A stretch of 64,000 nucleotides of DNA from Lachnospiraceae bacterium. GTDB lineage: Bacteria; Bacillota; Clostridia; Lachnospirales; Lachnospiraceae. Both the position numbers and the translations under genes were made by a program. The stretch spans positions 19,359-83,358 of the forward strand of contig JAAVXK010000012.1 of assembly GCA_022790615.1 (NCBI GenBank), written 5' to 3'. The notes under the pieces were generated by a model that made no database searches, was not told the origin of the DNA, and worked only from the letters and a program-made list of their open reading frames with translations. The stretch's first letter is position 1. Each line of letters begins with the position of its first letter. Shown piece after piece: positions 27,713 through 37,916 of the stretch.

Positions 27713-29587
27713 ATGAAAGAAAACGGTGACAAAAAAGAAAAGAATGACATGCAGGATAAGAAAGAGGAGAATCCGCTCCATAAGAACTATGGGATATTTA
27801 GCAATATACATTATATATTAAGAAATATGATTCATGTTGACAGACATTTTATAATCATAATGCTTATAGGATTTGTGACAGCGCCGTTTATGCAGTATAT
27901 GTGGACTGTGGGCAGCAAATACGTAATCGACGCCATTACGGAGGGAGACGGATGGAGGAATCTTTTTGACGTAGTTATAGTGTTTGGTCTGGTTCAGATT
28001 GTTTTGACACTGACGAACGCGTATTATAACAGTCATATATGGTGGAGATATATCAAGGTCAGGATGATTATGACACAGAATAAAAATCTGAAAGTCATGA
28101 GAATCAACTTTGAGCACCTGGAAAATCCGGACGTAATGGACTGTTATGCGAAAGCAGAACAGGCGGTTAACAACAATAATAACGGCGTTGAGGGTATGAT
28201 GAGGGGAATAAGCGAGACGCTGAACTGCATATCCATAGTCATTGTCGGAATCGTGATTCTTGGGTATATGAATCTATATATATTACTGTTCATTACGGCA
28301 ATGTCGGCATTGAATTTTATATTTATGAATTATACGAATAAGAAGACAAAAAAGATTATCTGGGATAATATGGCTTCTTGGAACAGAAAATACTATTACA
28401 TGAGGGACGCTGCGACAGATTTTGCCGCGGCAAAGGATATAAGGCTGCTCGGACTATCCGGCTGGCTTTGCGCAAAATTTCGCGGTATAATGCTTGAGAG
28501 GTATGATGCGCAGAGAACGAACGAGAAATATTGGAACATTTTCGCCATAATATCATCTGTTAATTGGCTCATTTTACAAGTTGTCATATATGCCTACTTA
28601 CTATCCCAGGTTGTGGGCGGCAAAATGACGATTGGTAATTTCTCACTGTATCTAACGTCATTTGCAACATTTTCTTCCTACGTTTCCGAAATGCTAAGGA
28701 ATATAAGCGGTCTTCTTGCGAGAAGCAGGGAGGTGGATGATTTTCGAAGTTTTGCTGATTTTGACGGCGGAGGCAAAGAAAGCGGTATTCTTGTACCGGA
28801 GTCCGATGAATATGAATTTGAGTTCAAAAATGTCTCGTTTCGCTATCCAAAGACTGACAAGTATGCTCTTAAGAATATCAATCTTACTATGAAGCCGGGC
28901 GAGAGGCTTGCCGTTGTCGGCCTTAACGGCGCCGGAAAGACAACGTTTATCAAACTTCTTCTGCGGCTGTATGAGCCCACGGAGGGAAAGATACTTTTGA
29001 ATGGCGTTGACGTAAGGCAATATGACAGGGACAGCTATTATAAAATATTTTCACCGGTATTTCAGTCTGTGGAGTTGTTTGCATTTCCGATGGCTGAAAA
29101 TGTATCGATGAAGACGCCGGAACAGACCGACATGGAAAGGGCCGGATATTGTCTGTGCGCGGCGGGACTGGAGGAAAAACTAAAAAACCTTCCGCAGGGA
29201 ATACATACAGAGCTGTTAAAGGTAATATATGACGACGGCGTTGATTTGTCAGGAGGAGAAAAGCAGAAGCTTGCCCTTGCGAGGGCGCTTTACAAGGATG
29301 CGCCTGTAGTAATACTGGACGAGCCTACAGCCGCGCTTGACGCGCTGGCGGAGAGCCGCCTGTATGAGGATTTTGACAAGCTTATCGGAGGTAAGACGGC
29401 GGTTTACATAAGTCACAGGTTAAGCTCGACGCAGTTCTGCAATCATGTCGCAATGTTTGTGGACGGGAAAATGATGGAGTACGGTACCCATAAGCAGCTT
29501 TTGGAAAAAGGCGGGGAATATGCAAATATGTATAATATTCAGGCGCAGTATTATGTAAAAGAGGGGGGGTTGGAACATGGATGCTGA
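27713..29587 (+). CDS. ABC transporter ATP-binding/permease protein
   Basis: TM domain plus GLNGAGKTTFIKLL, LSGGEKQKLALARAL, VVILDEPTAALD. Confidence 0.93.
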   Translation: MKENGDKKEKNDMQDKKEENPLHKNYGIFSNIHYILRNMIHVDRHFIIIMLIGFVTAPFMQYMWTVGSKYVIDAITEGDGWRNLFDVVIVFGLVQIVLTLTNAYYNSHIWWRYIKVRMIMTQNKNLKVMRINFEHLENPDVMDCYAKAEQAVNNNNNGVEGMMRGISETLNCISIVIVGIVILGYMNLYILLFITAMSALNFIFMNYTNKKTKKIIWDNMASWNRKYYYMRDAATDFAAAKDIRLLGLSGWLCAKFRGIMLERYDAQRTNEKYWNIFAIISSVNWLILQVVIYAYLLSQVVGGKMTIGNFSLYLTSFATFSSYVSEMLRNISGLLARSREVDDFRSFADFDGGGKESGILVPESDEYEFEFKNVSFRYPKTDKYALKNINLTMKPGERLAVVGLNGAGKTTFIKLLLRLYEPTEGKILLNGVDVRQYDRDSYYKIFSPVFQSVELFAFPMAENVSMKTPEQTDMERAGYCLCAAGLEEKLKNLPQGIHTELLKVIYDDGVDLSGGEKQKLALARALYKDAPVVILDEPTAALDALAESRLYEDFDKLIGGKTAVYISHRLSSTQFCNHVAMFVDGKMMEYGTHKQLLEKGGEYANMYNIQAQYYVKEGGLEHGC

Positions 29588-31553
29588 TGGAAAAGAAAAG
29601 GCCCGCGAAAAAGAAAAAACCAATGGGAACGAATATGCAAGTAAAAAGGAAAATACCGATGGGAAAAAATATGCAAATGAAAAGGAAAACACCAGTGGGA
29701 ACGAATATGTCCGTGATAAAGATAACAACGCTGAGAAAATAAAGGATGATTCAAAAAATGAAAAGATAGTCAGAAGCGTGCTGTCTTTGATGATAAAAAC
29801 CGCGTGGAAGGAAAAGCCGGTTTTGTTTGTGTCGTATTTAGGATTATTTTTTGCGGAATTTGTTAATTCTATTAAAAAAGTTCTGCTTCCCAAGTTTTTA
29901 ATTGACGAGCTTATGCTTGTTATGAATGGCACTCCCGTATCTGCGCATATGAATAAGATTGTCCTGTATACGGCGCTTATCATTGTAATTGAATTTGGCG
30001 CGTCGGTTCTTAGCAGCTGTATGCGAAGAATTAAGGTTTCGTTGAATGAATGGTTTAACGGTTATTTTGAAGTGACGATTGCAGGACAGGCTATGGGTAT
30101 GGATTACGAGCATACGGAGAATCCGGACGCGCTTGACAGACTTAACAAGGCTAAGGAGGGAATAAGCTGGTACAGCGGAGGGGTTGTCGGAATTCTCGAT
30201 TCGCTGTATCAGATGATATTAAATGCGGCGGTGCTTATGAGCGTTTCCGTAATCATATTCATTAAATGTCCGCTCTTAATTCCACTCCAGCTTGCAGCGC
30301 TTATTGTAATGTCATTTTACAATGCGAAGAACAACAAAATTCAGGAGGAAAATTTTTTAAAACTTGCAAAATCAAACCGTGTATTTGGTTATATATTGTT
30401 CAGGATAGTCAATTTCAAGTATGGAAAGGATATAAGGTTATATGACAGCAGCGGTATGATGCACCGGAAAGCGCAGGAGTTAACGAATGAAATGGTGGAA
30501 GGATGGAGAAATGAGGCCGTTAAAACCGGAAGGAACTGGCTCAAAATCAATTTTGCTAATTCCCTCAGGGACGCCATCAGTTACTTTTATATCGGTTATC
30601 TTGCAGTAAAAAAAATAATATCAGTGGGCGATTTCACGATGTGTATATCCTCCTCCTCAGAGATGTACTGGAGTATACACAGAATTATTTCATTTGGGAT
30701 GGATATAAGGAAACGATGCAACTACGCGTACCAGTTTCTTTTGTTTCTGGAATATCCGGCGGCCATGGAGACTGGCGACAAACCTGTAAAAAGCGGGGAG
30801 CACGTTATAGAGTTTAAGGATGTGAGCTTCCGGTATCCGCGATGCGGGGAGTATGCGCTTAAGCATGTGAACATAAAAATAAAGGCAGGCGAGCATCTGT
30901 CCGTCGTGGGCCTTAACGGCGCAGGAAAGACTACGTTTATTAAGCTTTTGTGCCGTCTGTACGACGTGACTGACGGTGAGATATGCATAGATGGGATTAA
31001 TATTATGGATTATTCCGACGAGGAATACCGAAAACTGTTTGCCGTGGTATTTCAGGATTTTCAGCTTTTTGCGTTCAGTCTGCGGGAGAATATTACTTTT
31101 GGTGAACAATCGGAGGATGAGGAAGTTGAGCGCGTTCTCAGGCAGTCGGGATTTTACGACGACGCGGTGGAGCTTGAGAAAGGGCTCGATACGATAATAT
31201 ATAAGAGCTTCGATGAGGGCGGCGTAGAGCTGTCGGGAGGACAACAGCAGAAAACGGCAATCAGCAGGGCGCTTTACAGAAATGCCCCGATTGTCATACT
31301 GGACGAGCCTACGGCGGCCCTTGACCCGCTGGCGGAGCACGATATATACAGCCGTTTTAACAGCCTGATGGATGGCAGGACCGCAATATACATATCGCAC
31401 AGGCTGTCAAGCTGCCGGTTCTGCGACCATATAGCGGTCTTTGCAGACAACACGGTTAAAGAGTACGGAACCCACGACGAACTGCTTGAAATGGAAGACG
31501 GAATATACGCCAATATGTTTAAGACGCAGGCGAAGCATTATGAGTCGGCATAA
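29577..31553 (+). CDS. ABC transporter ATP-binding/permease protein (probable partner)
   Basis: GLNGAGKTTFIKLL, LSGGQQQKTAISRAL, IVILDEPTAALD; 11-nt overlap with preceding gene; repetitive charged N-terminus. Confidence 0.93.
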   Translation: MDADGKEKAREKEKTNGNEYASKKENTDGKKYANEKENTSGNEYVRDKDNNAEKIKDDSKNEKIVRSVLSLMIKTAWKEKPVLFVSYLGLFFAEFVNSIKKVLLPKFLIDELMLVMNGTPVSAHMNKIVLYTALIIVIEFGASVLSSCMRRIKVSLNEWFNGYFEVTIAGQAMGMDYEHTENPDALDRLNKAKEGISWYSGGVVGILDSLYQMILNAAVLMSVSVIIFIKCPLLIPLQLAALIVMSFYNAKNNKIQEENFLKLAKSNRVFGYILFRIVNFKYGKDIRLYDSSGMMHRKAQELTNEMVEGWRNEAVKTGRNWLKINFANSLRDAISYFYIGYLAVKKIISVGDFTMCISSSSEMYWSIHRIISFGMDIRKRCNYAYQFLLFLEYPAAMETGDKPVKSGEHVIEFKDVSFRYPRCGEYALKHVNIKIKAGEHLSVVGLNGAGKTTFIKLLCRLYDVTDGEICIDGINIMDYSDEEYRKLFAVVFQDFQLFAFSLRENITFGEQSEDEEVERVLRQSGFYDDAVELEKGLDTIIYKSFDEGGVELSGGQQQKTAISRALYRNAPIVILDEPTAALDPLAEHDIYSRFNSLMDGRTAIYISHRLSSCRFCDHIAVFADNTVKEYGTHDELLEMEDGIYANMFKTQAKHYESA

Positions 31554-31645
31554 AATCTTTTTCATTTTCATAAAACAGCTTGATTAAAATCTGGATATAA
31601 AATATAATGTATTGGTGATATAGAAAAATCGGAACAGGAAATAAT

Positions 31646-31927
31646 ATGGAAAAGGATGAGAAAGATATGCAGGAAATACATAACACACAGTTTTTTAAAG
31701 TGCAAAAGGAGCAGGAATATCTTGTTTCTGATGTTATAGCTGCTGTATATGCCTCACTAAAGGAAAAGGGTTACAACCCCGTGAATCAGATTGTCGGATA
31801 TATAATGTCGGGCGACCCCACGTATATAACAAGCCATAACGGTGCGAGGAGCCTGATTATGAGGGTAGAGCGCGACGAGATAATCGAAGTGCTGCTGGAA
31901 GATTATATTAAAAATAATCTTGCATAA
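31646..31927 (+). CDS. ireB: IreB family regulatory phosphoprotein
   Basis: [45 protein letters not shown]. Confidence 0.9.
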   Translation: MEKDEKDMQEIHNTQFFKVQKEQEYLVSDVIAAVYASLKEKGYNPVNQIVGYIMSGDPTYITSHNGARSLIMRVERDEIIEVLLEDYIKNNLA

Positions 31928-31946
31928 ATGCGGAATGGATATATGT

Positions 31947-32369
31947 ATGAGAATACTTGGTCTGGACTATGGCTCAAGGACTGTCGGCGTCGCAGTTAGC
32001 GACGGCCTTATGATAACGGCCCAGGGGCTTGAAACGATAGAAAGAAAAAAAGAAAATCAGCTTAGGAGGACGCTCGCAAGAATTGAAACTATATGTAAGG
32101 AGTATGAAGTGAATAAAATTGTTCTCGGATTTCCTAAAAATATGGACAACTCTATTGGAGAACAGGCTGAACGTGTTACGCAGTTCAAGGAGACCCTTGA
32201 GAGACGTACGGGACTGGAGGTTGTTCTTTGGGATGAGAGGCTTACTACGGTATCGGCGAAGCGGGTTTTGAACGAAAGCAACATAAGGGGCAGAGAAGAA
32301 CAGAAAAAGGTGATTGATAAAATTGCGGCTGTGTTTATACTGCAGGGATATCTTGACAGCTGCAGGTGA
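31947..32369 (+). CDS. ruvX: RuvX/YqgF family (putative Holliday junction resolvase / pre-16S rRNA nuclease)
   Basis: [52 protein letters not shown]. Confidence 0.93.
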   Translation: MRILGLDYGSRTVGVAVSDGLMITAQGLETIERKKENQLRRTLARIETICKEYEVNKIVLGFPKNMDNSIGEQAERVTQFKETLERRTGLEVVLWDERLTTVSAKRVLNESNIRGREEQKKVIDKIAAVFILQGYLDSCR

Positions 32370-32420
32370 ACGGGACAGGATATTTTGTAAAACGGTTACT
32401 TTTATAATGGAGGAAAATGA

Positions 32421-32681
32421 ATGCTGGATGAGATTACGGTATACAATGAAGACGGCGAAGAATCCGTGTTCCATGTCATAGAACAAACGCAGATAAATGG
32501 GAACAGTTATCTGCTTGCAACGGAGGATGTTGACGACGAGGAGCTTGATGCGTGGATATTCAGGCAGGTTCGGACCGATGATGAAGAGGTATACTATGAG
32601 ACAATAGAAGATGAGACAGAGCTTGAAGCTGTCATAGAGGTTTTTGAGGAGCTTCTTGAAGACTGTGAGATTGAAATGTAA
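32421..32681 (+). CDS. DUF1292 family protein
   Basis: Small acidic protein (ITVYNEDGEESVFHVIEQTQINGNSYLLATE) in conserved ireB-ruvX context. Confidence 0.8.
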   Translation: MLDEITVYNEDGEESVFHVIEQTQINGNSYLLATEDVDDEELDAWIFRQVRTDDEEVYYETIEDETELEAVIEVFEELLEDCEIEM

Positions 32682-32841
32682 ATTAAATAAGCCGGACATA
32701 CTTAGTTTCGCTGTATTATAAGGGTGGCATGACGATAGGTTCTTATAGAATTCAATTATTAAAAGATTGCGGAAAGAATCTGTTATGCCGGCTGATACAG
32801 GGAGAAGAGATTGCCCGGCGCATATTTTGGAGGTGCTTTTT

Positions 32842-34512
32842 TTGAAAATTAAATATGACCCGGAAAAGACGGTAAAAGTCATTCCGTTAGGGGGACTCGA
32901 GCAGATTGGCATGAACATTACTGCTTTTGAAACCGAGTCCTCTATCGTTGTTGTGGACTGCGGTCTGTCGTTCCCTGATGATGAAATGCTTGGCATTGAC
33001 CTTGTAATTCCTGATGTGAGTTATCTTGAGGACAATGCCCATAAGCTGAAAGGATTTGTAATAACGCACGGACATGAGGACCATATCGGCGCGCTGCCGT
33101 ACGTATTAAAACAGGTGAACGCTCCCGTATATGCCACAAAGCTCACTATGGGTATAATAGAAAATAAGTTCAGAGAGCATGGGCTTATGAAATCGGTGCG
33201 CAGGAAAGTCGTATCCTACGGTCAGTCTATAAACCTTGGGGATTTCAGAATTGAGTTTGTCAGGACGAATCACAGTATCGCCGATTCCGCAATGCTTGCA
33301 ATTACGACTCCGGCGGGAGTGATTTTCCACACCGGAGACTTTAAGGTCGACTATACCCCTGTTTATGGTGAGATGATTGATTTGCAGCGCATAGCTGAGA
33401 TTGGAAAAAAGGGTGTGCTCGCGCTTATGTGCGACAGCACGAATGTTATGAAGCCGGGATATACGATGTCTGAGAGGACGGTTGGACGCACGTTTGACAA
33501 TATATTTGACGACCACAGAGACAGCAGAATCATTGTTGCGACGTTTGCGTCAAATGTGGACAGGGTGCAGCAGATCATTAATTCCGCGCAGAAATATAAA
33601 AGAAAAGTAGTGATTGAGGGGCGTTCGATGATCAATATCATTGCGACAGCCTCGGAACTTGGATATATTAACATTCCCGACGGAATTATGATAGATATAG
33701 AGCACATGAAGAACTATACGGACGACCAGATAGTGCTTATTACGACCGGAAGCCAGGGAGAGGCGATGGCGGCGCTGCCGAGGATGGCCGCGTCGATTCA
33801 CAAAAAGATATCTATCAAGCCCGGCGATACCGTAATATTCAGCTCGACGCCGATTCCCGGTAATGAGAAATCAGTATCAAAGGTTGTAAATGAGCTTATG
33901 CATCTCGGGGCGCATGTCATTGTTCAGGATACGCATGTGTCGGGACATGCATGCCAGGAGGAGATAAAGCTTATATATGCCCTGACAAAGCCGAAGTATG
34001 TTCTTCCCGTGCACGGAGAGTACAAGCATCTGAAAACGCATGCGGACCTTGCAAAAAGTATGGGAATACCGAAGGAAGATATATTTATCCTGCAGTCCGG
34101 CAACGTACTTGAGCTAAGTTATTCGAAAGCCGCTATTACGGACCATGTTGCGGCCCGCGGTATTCTTGTGGACGGACTTGGCGTAGGCGATGTGGGGAAC
34201 ATAGTTCTAAGAGACAGGCAGCTTCTCTCGGAGAACGGACTGATTATTATAGTTCTTACGCTTGAAAAGGGCAGCAATCAGGTACTTGCAGGACCGGATA
34301 TCGTATCAAGGGGATTTGTATATGTGCGCGAGTCCGAAAACCTTATGGAAGAAGCGTTAGAGGTTGTTGAAAACGCCCTTGAGCGCTGTATGAAGAGAAA
34401 TGTGACCGACTGGGGCAAAATCAAAATTGAGATACGGGATTCGCTCGGTGACTTTATCAGGAAGCGGACAAAGCGCAATCCGATGATTCTGCCTATAATT
34501 ATGGAATGTTAA
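32842..34512 (+). CDS. Ribonuclease J, probable TTG start
   Basis: VIPLGGLEQIGMN, THGHEDHIGALPYVL, HTGDFKVDYTP; RBS GGAGGTGC before TTG 32842; ORF track start 32767 lacks such an RBS. Confidence 0.92.
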   Translation: MKIKYDPEKTVKVIPLGGLEQIGMNITAFETESSIVVVDCGLSFPDDEMLGIDLVIPDVSYLEDNAHKLKGFVITHGHEDHIGALPYVLKQVNAPVYATKLTMGIIENKFREHGLMKSVRRKVVSYGQSINLGDFRIEFVRTNHSIADSAMLAITTPAGVIFHTGDFKVDYTPVYGEMIDLQRIAEIGKKGVLALMCDSTNVMKPGYTMSERTVGRTFDNIFDDHRDSRIIVATFASNVDRVQQIINSAQKYKRKVVIEGRSMINIIATASELGYINIPDGIMIDIEHMKNYTDDQIVLITTGSQGEAMAALPRMAASIHKKISIKPGDTVIFSSTPIPGNEKSVSKVVNELMHLGAHVIVQDTHVSGHACQEEIKLIYALTKPKYVLPVHGEYKHLKTHADLAKSMGIPKEDIFILQSGNVLELSYSKAAITDHVAARGILVDGLGVGDVGNIVLRDRQLLSENGLIIIVLTLEKGSNQVLAGPDIVSRGFVYVRESENLMEEALEVVENALERCMKRNVTDWGKIKIEIRDSLGDFIRKRTKRNPMILPIIMEC

Positions 34513-34544
34513 AAACACTGGAATATTAAGAATATCTGAATGTA

Positions 34545-34615
34545 AAGAATACGGGCGCTGATATTTTACTATGGCGAAAGCGCCGGCGTATTCGAATCGT
34601 GTTTTTTATGAAATC
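34545..34615 (+). terminator. Terminator-like hairpin after RNase J gene
   Basis: AATACGGGCGCT ... AGCGCCGGCGTATT imperfect stem followed shortly by GTGTTTTTTATG. Confidence 0.5.
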
Positions 34616-34668
34616 GGATAATTGCTTTCGATATAAATGATAGCGGGATACGGATGGAGGTGACGTTG

Positions 34669-35085
34669 TTGGCGGAGAATACGAGCCAGGCAAAGACGGT
34701 GCTAGGTATTATCAAGGCGTTGATGGGTATATTGCTTAGCGTAATATTTTATATGCTCGTCATTATTGCAATATCGAAGATGTGCAAAGTGACGTTCGGA
34801 TTTATGTACCAGATTTTTGGGGAGGTGTCCGTACAGGAAGCTCCCGGAACGGACGTTGAATTCACGATAAACGAAGGCGAGTCAACAATGTCGGTGGCCT
34901 CAAGAATGGAATATGGAAAGCTGGTAGTGAACAAATATTCCTTCTATATCCGTGTCAAGCTTGATACAATGGGGGCCGGAATCATGCCCGGTACCTATGA
35001 ACTGAACACGAGTATGACCTACGGCGAGATACTTGATAAAATTACTGATTATTCGGAGGGCGTAAGCGGGGACAAGACGAAATGA
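34669..35085 (+). CDS. Short MltG/YceG-like membrane protein, probable TTG start
   Basis: TM helix followed by VEFTINEGESTMSVASRM...GTYELNTSMTYGEILDKI; GGAGGTG before TTG 34669. Confidence 0.7.
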   Translation: MAENTSQAKTVLGIIKALMGILLSVIFYMLVIIAISKMCKVTFGFMYQIFGEVSVQEAPGTDVEFTINEGESTMSVASRMEYGKLVVNKYSFYIRVKLDTMGAGIMPGTYELNTSMTYGEILDKITDYSEGVSGDKTK

Positions 35086-35762
35086 GATATAGATACGACG
35101 GAAGCGTCATGGATGAACGAATGGATGTCTTTTTGAATATGCTTTACGGAGATGAACCGAACTATCTGAGGGATATTGCATCGTATGCTGCGGATATCCA
35201 TGCGCCTGTTATGAGAAAACAGACGGCACAGATACTTCGGTTTTTTATAATGAAGGAACATGTGGGCAGAATACTTGAGATAGGCGCCGCCATCGGTTAC
35301 TCGGCTCTATATATGGCCGAGTGCGGGAAAGACGTAAGAATCGACACGATTGAAAAGGTTCCCGCAAGAATAAACGATGCGAGCCTTAATTTTGAAAAAT
35401 ATGATACGGGAAACAGAATTAACCTTATCGAGGGCGAGGCATCCGAAGCGCTGGCAGACCTTGTAAGGCAAAATGCATTATATGACTTGATATTTCTTGA
35501 CGCCGCCAAAGCACAGTACATGGAATATTTATCTTATATAGAAAAGCTTATGGACAGAGGGGCGGTTCTTGTGACTGACAACGTGCTGCAGGAAGGGGAA
35601 CTCCTTGCGTCTAGATACGCGGTAAACAGACGTGACAGGACGATTCATTCAAGAATGAGGATGTTCTTAAAAGAAATAACAGACGGCGTAAAATGGAACA
35701 CGATAATTCTTCCGGTCGGCGACGGCGTTGCCGTAACTACAAAATGTGAAAGGTTGGATTGA
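35082..35762 (+). CDS. O-methyltransferase
   Basis: ILEIGAAIGYSALYMA, DLIFLDAAKAQYMEYL, LVTDNVLQEG. Confidence 0.92.
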   Translation: MRYRYDGSVMDERMDVFLNMLYGDEPNYLRDIASYAADIHAPVMRKQTAQILRFFIMKEHVGRILEIGAAIGYSALYMAECGKDVRIDTIEKVPARINDASLNFEKYDTGNRINLIEGEASEALADLVRQNALYDLIFLDAAKAQYMEYLSYIEKLMDRGAVLVTDNVLQEGELLASRYAVNRRDRTIHSRMRMFLKEITDGVKWNTIILPVGDGVAVTTKCERLD

Positions 35763-35765
35763 GGC

Positions 35766-37019
35766 ATGACTACACAAACTGAAAAAAAGAAACCGGAACT
35801 GCTGATTCCGGCCGGCAGCCTTGAAGTGCTGAAAGTTGCCGTTTTGTATGGGGCGGATGCGGTATATATCGGAGGGGATATGTACGGACTCCGGGCAAAG
35901 GCAAAGAATTTTTCTGTCGGACAGATGAAGCAGGGTGTGGAGTTTGCGCACAAATACGGAAAAAAGGTATATGTAACGGCAAACATAACCGCGCATAATA
36001 ACGACCTTGCGGGCGTGCGCGCGTATTTTACCGAATTGAAGGAAGTCTTACCTGACGCGCTTATTATATGCGACCCGGGCGTGTTTGCGATTGCAAAAGA
36101 GGTATGCCCTGCGATTGAAATCCATATAAGCACGCAGAGCAATAATGTCAATTACGGCACGTTTCTGTTCTGGCATAAGCTTGGAGCAAAGAGAGTTGTG
36201 ACGGCAAGGGAGCTTTCGATTCAAGAGATAAAAGAGATACGGGAACATATACCGGACGACCTTGAGATAGAGACATTCGTACACGGCGCAATGTGCATAT
36301 CCTATTCCGGAAGGTGCCTTTTAAGCAATTATTTTACGGGGCGCGACGCTAATCTCGGCGCATGTACGCATCCGTGCAGATGGAAGTATTATGTAATGGA
36401 GGAGCAGAGACCGGGCGAGTATCTTCCGGTTTTTGAAAATGAGAGGGGAACGTATATATTTAATTCAAAAGATTTGTGCATGATAGGGCATATTCCTGAT
36501 TTGGTCGATGCGGGAATAGACAGCTATAAAGTTGAGGGAAGAATGAAAACTGCATTGTACGTAGCGAATGTGGCCAGAATATACAGACAGGCGATTGACG
36601 ATTATTTTGATAATCCTGAAACATATTATGAAAAAATACCGTATTACATGTCTGAGATTGAGAAGGGAACCTATAGGCAGTTCACGACCGGATTTTTTTA
36701 TAACAAACCTACGCATGATACGCAGATATATGATAATAATACTTATGTGAAGAATTATATTTATCTTGGAATCATTGAGGATGAAAATGAACGGGGTATG
36801 TATGGATTTACCCAAAAAAATAAGTTTTCCGTTGGTGATGCCATCGAAATAATGAAACCGTCGGGAGATATCATTCACGCAGTCGTAAAGAGTATGTTTG
36901 ACGGCGAGGGATACGAAATAGAGAGCTGCCCGCATCCGGGAATGAAGGTTTATATAGACGCCGGGGTCAGGCTGTGCGAATATGATATACTGAGGGCGGC
37001 AAATGATACCGGCAGTTGA
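35766..37019 (+). CDS. Peptidase U32 family protein
   Basis: ELLIPAGSLEVLKVAVLYGADAVYIGG, EIETFVHGAMCISYSGRCLLSNYFTGRDANLGACTHPCRWKYYVMEE. Confidence 0.94.
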   Translation: MTTQTEKKKPELLIPAGSLEVLKVAVLYGADAVYIGGDMYGLRAKAKNFSVGQMKQGVEFAHKYGKKVYVTANITAHNNDLAGVRAYFTELKEVLPDALIICDPGVFAIAKEVCPAIEIHISTQSNNVNYGTFLFWHKLGAKRVVTARELSIQEIKEIREHIPDDLEIETFVHGAMCISYSGRCLLSNYFTGRDANLGACTHPCRWKYYVMEEQRPGEYLPVFENERGTYIFNSKDLCMIGHIPDLVDAGIDSYKVEGRMKTALYVANVARIYRQAIDDYFDNPETYYEKIPYYMSEIEKGTYRQFTTGFFYNKPTHDTQIYDNNTYVKNYIYLGIIEDENERGMYGFTQKNKFSVGDAIEIMKPSGDIIHAVVKSMFDGEGYEIESCPHPGMKVYIDAGVRLCEYDILRAANDTGS

Positions 37020-37185
37020 AAACAGCGATTGAAAAACTGACTTATCGGTATCATGTGACGCGCACAGCCGCATATAGGATTTTGCCGCTTTGCGGCTGCG
37101 GCTTTTGCGGTATCCGCAGCAAATTTCGGTGACTGTGCGTATAAAAATAAGGCGTTTGCCGTAAATTTGATTGGAGATGTTTATT

Positions 37186-37866
37186 TTGGAATACAAATAC
37201 GAGACGCATATGCATACCTCGGAGGGGAGCGCGTGCGGTGTTTCAAGCGGAGCCGAGCAGGCGCAGGCGTACTATGACGCGGGGTATACCGGTATCATAA
37301 TAACAGACCATTTCTTTAATGGAAACAGCGCCGTTCCGAGAGACTTACCCTGGGAGGAAAGGATTGAGATGTTCTGCAGGGGCTATGAGAATGCGAAGAA
37401 AAAAGGGGATGCGATTGGCCTTGCCGTATTTTTTGGATGGGAAGTTAACTTCAATGCGACCGAATTTCTTGTGTACGGCCTGGATAAGGAATGGCTGCTC
37501 AAACATGACGACGTCCTTTCATGGGATGTGAAAGAGCATTATAATAGGATAAAGGCCGATGGAGGCATGGTGATTCACGCCCATCCGTTCCGGGAGGCGT
37601 CTTATATTAAAGAAATAAGGCTGTTTCCCGATTTTGTTGACGGCGTGGAAGTGTTCAATACCGCCAACGAGCGTATGAATCCGCGTTTTAACGCCAATGC
37701 GCTTCAGTATGCCAGAGAGAACGGTCTGCCTGAGACGGGGGGAACCGATTCGCACAATGTAAAAAATACAGGCGGAGGCATGGTATTTGAGCGAAAGCTT
37801 CACAATATATTTGATTATATGGACGCCGTGTATAATCATGAGGGAACAGTGATTAAGGATGTTTGA
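37186..37866 (+). CDS. PHP domain-containing protein, probable TTG start
   Basis: YETHMHTSEGS, GIIITDHFF, VIHAHPFRE, TGGTDSHN metal-ligand motifs; TTGGAGATG upstream of TTG 37186. Confidence 0.85.
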   Translation: MEYKYETHMHTSEGSACGVSSGAEQAQAYYDAGYTGIIITDHFFNGNSAVPRDLPWEERIEMFCRGYENAKKKGDAIGLAVFFGWEVNFNATEFLVYGLDKEWLLKHDDVLSWDVKEHYNRIKADGGMVIHAHPFREASYIKEIRLFPDFVDGVEVFNTANERMNPRFNANALQYARENGLPETGGTDSHNVKNTGGGMVFERKLHNIFDYMDAVYNHEGTVIKDV

Positions 37867-37916
37867 GTAGAAGTTGTTGGATATTATTATTCATATTATG
37901 GGAAGGAGACGGGACA

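Noticed and set aside
29620-29730. CRISPR-like repeats
   Set aside because: Short, degenerate, in-frame coding repeats with no unique spacers; no cas genes anywhere in the window
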